Part shown: in pieces, positions 60,114 to 64,000 of the stretch
Position numbering within the stretch: the stretch's first letter is position 1
How the letters are laid out: each line of letters begins with the position of its first letter
DNA from: Flammula alnicola
Taxonomy: Eukaryota > Basidiomycota > Agaricomycetes > Agaricales > Strophariaceae
Reading direction: 5' to 3'
DNA length: 64,000 nucleotides
Assembly: GCA_015499995.1 (NCBI GenBank)
Contig: JADNRV010000022.1
Location: 310,001 to 374,000, forward strand
Translations under genes and position numbers: made by a program
Notes under the pieces: model-generated
What the model was told of the DNA's origin: nothing
Seen by the model: only the letters and a program-made list of their open reading frames with translations
The model's database searches: none

Positions 60114-60929
60114 TGAGAAGGGAAAAGGCACAATGAAGTGTCAGATTGAAGAGACTTCATGCCTCGATAAATAGTCTCTGCTAGAGATCTGTTCTGTCTG
60201 CCCGGTCCCAGTGTGGCGTAACTTCTCCAGGAAAGTAATTCAGAGAATTCCCCGAAGTGGAATGGGTAGAAGCATTCAACCGAAGTGATGCCATGCGAAC
60301 GGCCCCAAATGGGGACATGTCCCGCGATGATGTTGTTTAATAGTGGCTGTTTGGCAGACGGAGATTTTTGCCATGTGCGGGGAAGGTGCTCGACAAGGAT
60401 ATCATGAAGCTTAACAAAAGCGTCCAGGATGGCCTGGATTCTTTAGCGCATCCAATCGACCACGGGCCTGGTTGTTATCTCTCCGAAAAGCGGACTGCAT
60501 GGCATGGTGCTATCCCGTTTTTTTTGTTTGAAACTAAGTACAAGTTTCTCCATGAAGTGTGGGAGGCAACGAAAGGACCCAGAGGAAATGTATAGGCAGC
60601 GTGGAACGGAGAACACGGGTGTAATGCACTCCGCGTCAAGTCTAATCCAGCATTCAGAGGTCGTGTTCTCCAAGCCGCTTATACGCACGTTCCTAGTGAG
60701 GCATAGTGATCGCCGAAGCAGCTGTACCTTGAAAGGTTTTTGACGCTCCCAGAGCCAATTAAAGCAGCCCGTAGCAATCGTACCTCCACGCGGAAGTGAG
60801 GCATATCGGAGTAAAATTAATCGCCATTTTCTCACTGGAGGTCTATTTTAGCGAGAACGGTTGATTGATGCATGAAAGAGAACTAACGGTACCTTATGAA
60901 CGTTCAAGGTTGGATGAAAATAGCGAGCT
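60114..60929. other. Region upstream of the TmpA-like gene
   Basis: Promoter of the TmpA-like gene, then sequence with scattered frames (60,368-60,595 plus, 60,443-60,835 minus) lacking domains. No gene supported. Confidence 0.45.
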
Positions 60930-62010
60930 CGAACCAGAAGGAGACTTTGCGCGCGCCGTCGGTATGTATCATATCCTCGTGTATCATATCCTCGTGGTCG
61001 AAAATGTTTGATAAGATGTCGTTAGCACTCTTCGATCTGTTTTTCTGCGCGTTGTCTCAGAGGGTGCATTTTGACATTGTTGTTGGAGTTGTTGATGCAT
61101 GCATGGTCTACGAAAATATAACAGTGGCGACCGTGCGTCGAGGTAATTTGAATGATCTTCTAAGGCGGAGTGAGCGATAACCAGAAGAAGACTTTGCACA
61201 CGTCGTCGGTGTCATATCCTCGTAGTCGGGGATATCTGATTAAATATCGTCAGCACAGTTCGATGCTTTTCTTTGGTGCGTTGGCTGTTTACCTGAGGCA
61301 ATAATTTTGGAGTGCTATGCCTGCACGGTTGACGAAAAGATAACAGCAGCCGCCGTGCGTTGAGATATTCAAACGATCTTCCATGGCAGAGTTAGCGATA
61401 GAAGAAGACTTTGCACGCGCCGTCTCCGTCATATTATCGTAGTCGAAGATATCTGACTACATGTCGTCAGCACAATTCGATCCTTTTCTTTTGGAGCGTT
61501 GGCTTTTTACCGAGGTAGCATGGTCTACGAAGAGATAACAGCGGCGGCAGTGCGTTGAGGTATTCAAACGATCTTCCGTGGCAGAGTTAGCGATGACTAG
61601 AAGAAGTTGCATGCGTCGTCGAGATCACATTCTCGTACGAAAATATCTGATTAGATGTCGTTAACACGGTTCGGTGTTTTTTTTGGGTGCATTGACTGTT
61701 TACCAAGGGGGAATTCTTGGACTTACCCATGCATGCATGGTCTACGAAAAGATAACAGTCGCAACCGTGTGTTGGGCAATTGAATTGTCCTTCCATAGCA
61801 TAGTGAGTGATGACTAGAAGGAGACTTTGCGCGTTTCGTCGACATCATAATTTGATAGTTCCATGGGTTTTTGGGGTGCATTGTATGTTTTCCGAGGCGG
61901 CGCTCTTGTCACTATTGTTGGAGTTGCTCATGCATGCATGGTCGACGAAGAGATAACAGTAGCGACCGCGCGTCGAGGTATTTAAAATGTCTTCCATGGC
62001 AAATATTTAA
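60930..62010. repeat. Degenerate tandem array of about five ~200-bp units
   Basis: Recurring landmarks in the same order: AGAAGRAGACTTTGC, ATCCTCGTAGTCG, ATATCTGATTA, GTCGTTAGCAC, TGCATGCATGGTCTACGA, GATAACAG, GCGTCGAGGTATT and CGATCTTCCATGGCA. GATAACAG-type landmarks occur near 61,117, 61,339, 61,534, 61,751 and 61,952, spaced 222, 195, 217 and 201 bp. Units differ by small indels and many substitutions, so the array is old. A 15-bp direct repeat (TGTATCATATCCTCG) starts at 60,965. No open frame is conserved between units, so it is not a coding repeat. Confidence 0.85.
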
Positions 62011-63848
62011 TGCGCTACAGTTGCGCGCTTCCTGCCAATAAGAAACCTGCGCCAAGGCAATACAGAGTTAAATATGGAATCATCTGTGAGAAACTAACCT
62101 TGTGTACGCCTAAAAGCCTGTGAGCCCTCCGCGATTACCTCCGTGACACATCCCATAGTTACTTAGTTTCAGATCTGCCAAATATCGGAGGGTTGGCGGA
62201 AAATTAACACTTCCCACTGGAGTTGCAGTGGGTCTCAGGCTTCCTCTTTTAGGGAGCTGCCGCCAAGATCTATACAGTTTTTACTTGTTAGAAGATTCGA
62301 AGGGTACACGAGCTGATTGGAAGTGATAAGACGGAAGGACCCACTCTTGACGTACTTCATTATGAAACGGAGCCGGGCGTTTGAAAAAATTTCATGCTCG
62401 ATTGAGAGTTTTTCGGCAAAGGAAAACAAGAGTCTCTCCCGGTCACCGGTCACCCTTCTCACTTAATATGAAAGTCAGTAGAGTAGAAACCTAAGAGTAG
62501 TTGATAACGCCGATTGTTAAAGCAGACTGACCTCTTGAGAATGATACACGGGTGATATTCGGTAGGATTGAACCTCAGACGGTGAACGCAAGGCCAGACC
62601 AGTCGACGGTCGTCGCGCCGATAACAAAGATCCAGGCTTGATTTGCTTCCCTCAAGATTGCTATGTGTTCAATGACTTCTTTGTACCCCGGCGCTTTGTT
62701 TGTGAAAGCGAAGGCGAAAACCAGGGGCGTTGAATTGTCCAGAACTTGAGTGCACAACATCGCTGGAAGGTAGGTGCGCAAATTTCCGAACGCAATTTCT
62801 GACGGACGAGACCTCGGAGGCTATCAGGAAGAACTTGAATGTTGGGATGACGCAAGACAAGCTAAGAGAAACAGACCTGGGAGTATATTGTGCGTCTTTG
62901 ACAAGCTCTGTCAGTTGATCAGAATATCAGTCCTGCAACGCATCAAGCTGTAGTGGGATACTTTCAGCCACCTGCGCGAAAGGATTGTATGAGGTGTCAT
63001 GAATCCGAAGGCGGAAGCTGTTTAGCTTGCAGACATTGAGTAAGTAAGTGGTGGGAAGGTCCTAAAGACAACTCGTACACACCTCATCCAATATGTATGA
63101 TACTGATATTCTCTTGCTGCGGAAATCCTCAGAAGCAAAGCATGCCGCCATGGAAGTGTTCGATGGGTCAAAATTTCTTTACTGCTTGGCGCCAGAAAGC
63201 CAAGAAGTAATTCCACGTTAACGCTTTCTTCAAGCCGGCTTGTAGCTACTGTATGCGTCTAACCATATTGGTGAGAATAAAAGGTCAAGGAAATTTAACT
63301 TGACAGACAAAAGAGCTATCTCCTCACCCAACTTGAAAATGACGCCCTGAAGCAGCCAGCTGAAGCCTCTTTATTGATCATGCAATTCTTGGTGAGCTCC
63401 TTAGATCCGCAGCACTTCTGAGTTTGTGATTGTCCGAGGACAAGAACGACGAAAGCATCTCCCTGGGTGATCAAATGACCAAGAAGCAAGCAATGGACGT
63501 ATTATATGGTGCTCATTCAGCCTCATACGCAGTCAAGTGGGAAATAGTTGTGCTGCCAATTGCTCGTGTGACTGGGCTTCAATGATGGAAGAGGTAGTTC
63601 AAGTAGTCGCGTTCATCTTATGGACATGCAGGTGGTCGTTATTATGGTGTACCGTGGCCCATGAAGTATTCGATAACCATATTATGGAAGTGGTAGCAGT
63701 ACAAGACCGAAGTTCCTGGAGCACGTGAATAGTGGAGTCATAAAAGAGGTCATTAAGAACTTGATTGGGGTTAGGTTTTAGCCAAAAAAAATTGTTCAAG
63801 TTGACTCTTGACCTCATCCTCCTCAGGCTCTCTAGGACAAGTTCAGCC
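62011..63848. other. Gene-poor region with possible unrecognised gene or remnant
   Basis: Minus-strand frames at 62,575-62,781 (STPLVFAFAFTNKAPGYKEV), 62,661-62,860 and 63,022-63,216, plus the stretch LNSFRLRIHDTSYNPFAQVA near 62,960-63,030, look like pieces of a multi-exon gene. A candidate intron lies near 63,029-63,083. I could not connect them into one product nor name a family; a decayed gene is possible. The remainder shows nothing. Confidence 0.35.
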
Positions 63849-64000
63849 ATGGGTCTCCTACGACTCCAGTCCCTTGGGGCGCGGAGTCTTGTTCGACCAT
63901 GCATCCGTTCGTTCCACACCACTCGGGCACCTCTGTTTGCTCTAAAGCAAACACAACCTCTACGAGCCGTAGCTGCTCCTGCAGTCGGTTCTTACGCGCC
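63849..64000 (+). CDS. N-terminal part of a mitochondrial protein, cut by the window edge
   Basis: An open frame from ATG at 63,849 to the end: MGLLRLQSLGARSLVRPCIR then SFHTTRAPLFALKQTQPLRA and an Ala/Pro stretch. The Arg/Ser/Leu-rich, acid-free leader with an RSFHTT-type cleavage region is characteristic of mitochondrial targeting signals in fungi. The mature protein lies outside the window, so the function is unknown. Confidence 0.6.
   Translation, partial: MGLLRLQSLGARSLVRPCIRSFHTTRAPLFALKQTQPLRAVAAPAVGSYA

Noticed and set aside
62555..62590. GGTTCAATCC on the minus strand as a tRNA B-box
   Set aside because: No matching A-box, anticodon stem or acceptor stem could be folded around it.
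1..64000. CRISPR arrays, prophage, insertion sequences or operons
   Set aside because: The window is eukaryotic: spliced genes, no Shine-Dalgarno context and no array of identical spaced repeats. The only arrays are the coding minisatellite and the 60.9-62.0 kb repeats.

Overview
The window is nuclear DNA of a filamentous basidiomycete, most likely an agaricomycete mushroom. Genes are compact and split by many short GT-AG introns (about 45-70 nt). The families are typical of that group: a Wee1-type kinase, a homeodomain factor, a TmpA-like membrane oxidoreductase, fast-evolving F-box genes and tandem aldo/keto reductases. I recognise no rRNA, tRNA, CRISPR array or prokaryotic element. All identifications come from reading the sequence and from family knowledge; no database was searched.

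Layout. 0-20 kb: a BRCT protein (+), a GT17 glycosyltransferase (-), a large D/E/Q-repeat coiled-coil protein (-), a mitochondrial molybdopterin-binding-domain protein (+), a 4 kb stretch without a recognisable gene, and a homeodomain transcription factor (-). 20-35 kb: Wee1-like kinase (-), F-box protein (-), LARGE-like GT49 glycosyltransferase (+), MFS permease (+), D-2-hydroxyacid dehydrogenase (+). 35-42 kb: an accessory-looking block with a small relative of the 7.7-10.6 kb coiled-coil gene, a broken partial copy of its 3' end, a small unknown gene, a palindrome-rich patch, a SAP/F-box/ankyrin-like protein and another F-box-like gene. 42.5-46.7 kb: two tandem aldo/keto reductases. 47-60 kb: conserved housekeeping genes, namely a C2H2 zinc-finger protein, a SWIB/DEK-C chromatin protein, HRD3 of ER-associated degradation, a protein prenyltransferase alpha-like protein head-to-head with an oligoribonuclease, and a TmpA-like protein. 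60.9-62.0 kb: a degenerate array of about five 200-bp tandem repeats. 62-63.8 kb: possible gene remnants. 63.85 kb: the start of a mitochondrial protein cut by the window edge.

Three observations stand out. First, the two coiled-coil genes (7.7-10.6 kb and 35.2-36.3 kb) share C-terminal motifs and an intron at the same position and phase, and a third fragment lies at 36.5 kb; together they define a small protein family I do not recognise. Second, the downstream aldo/keto reductase lacks the five-residue WSPLA cofactor segment exactly where a 22-bp tandem duplication has doubled the splice acceptor, and it also carries a GC-AG intron. Third, single-base frame breaks cluster in the genes of the first 19.5 kb and are nearly absent from the rest, which points to local consensus errors rather than pseudogenes.
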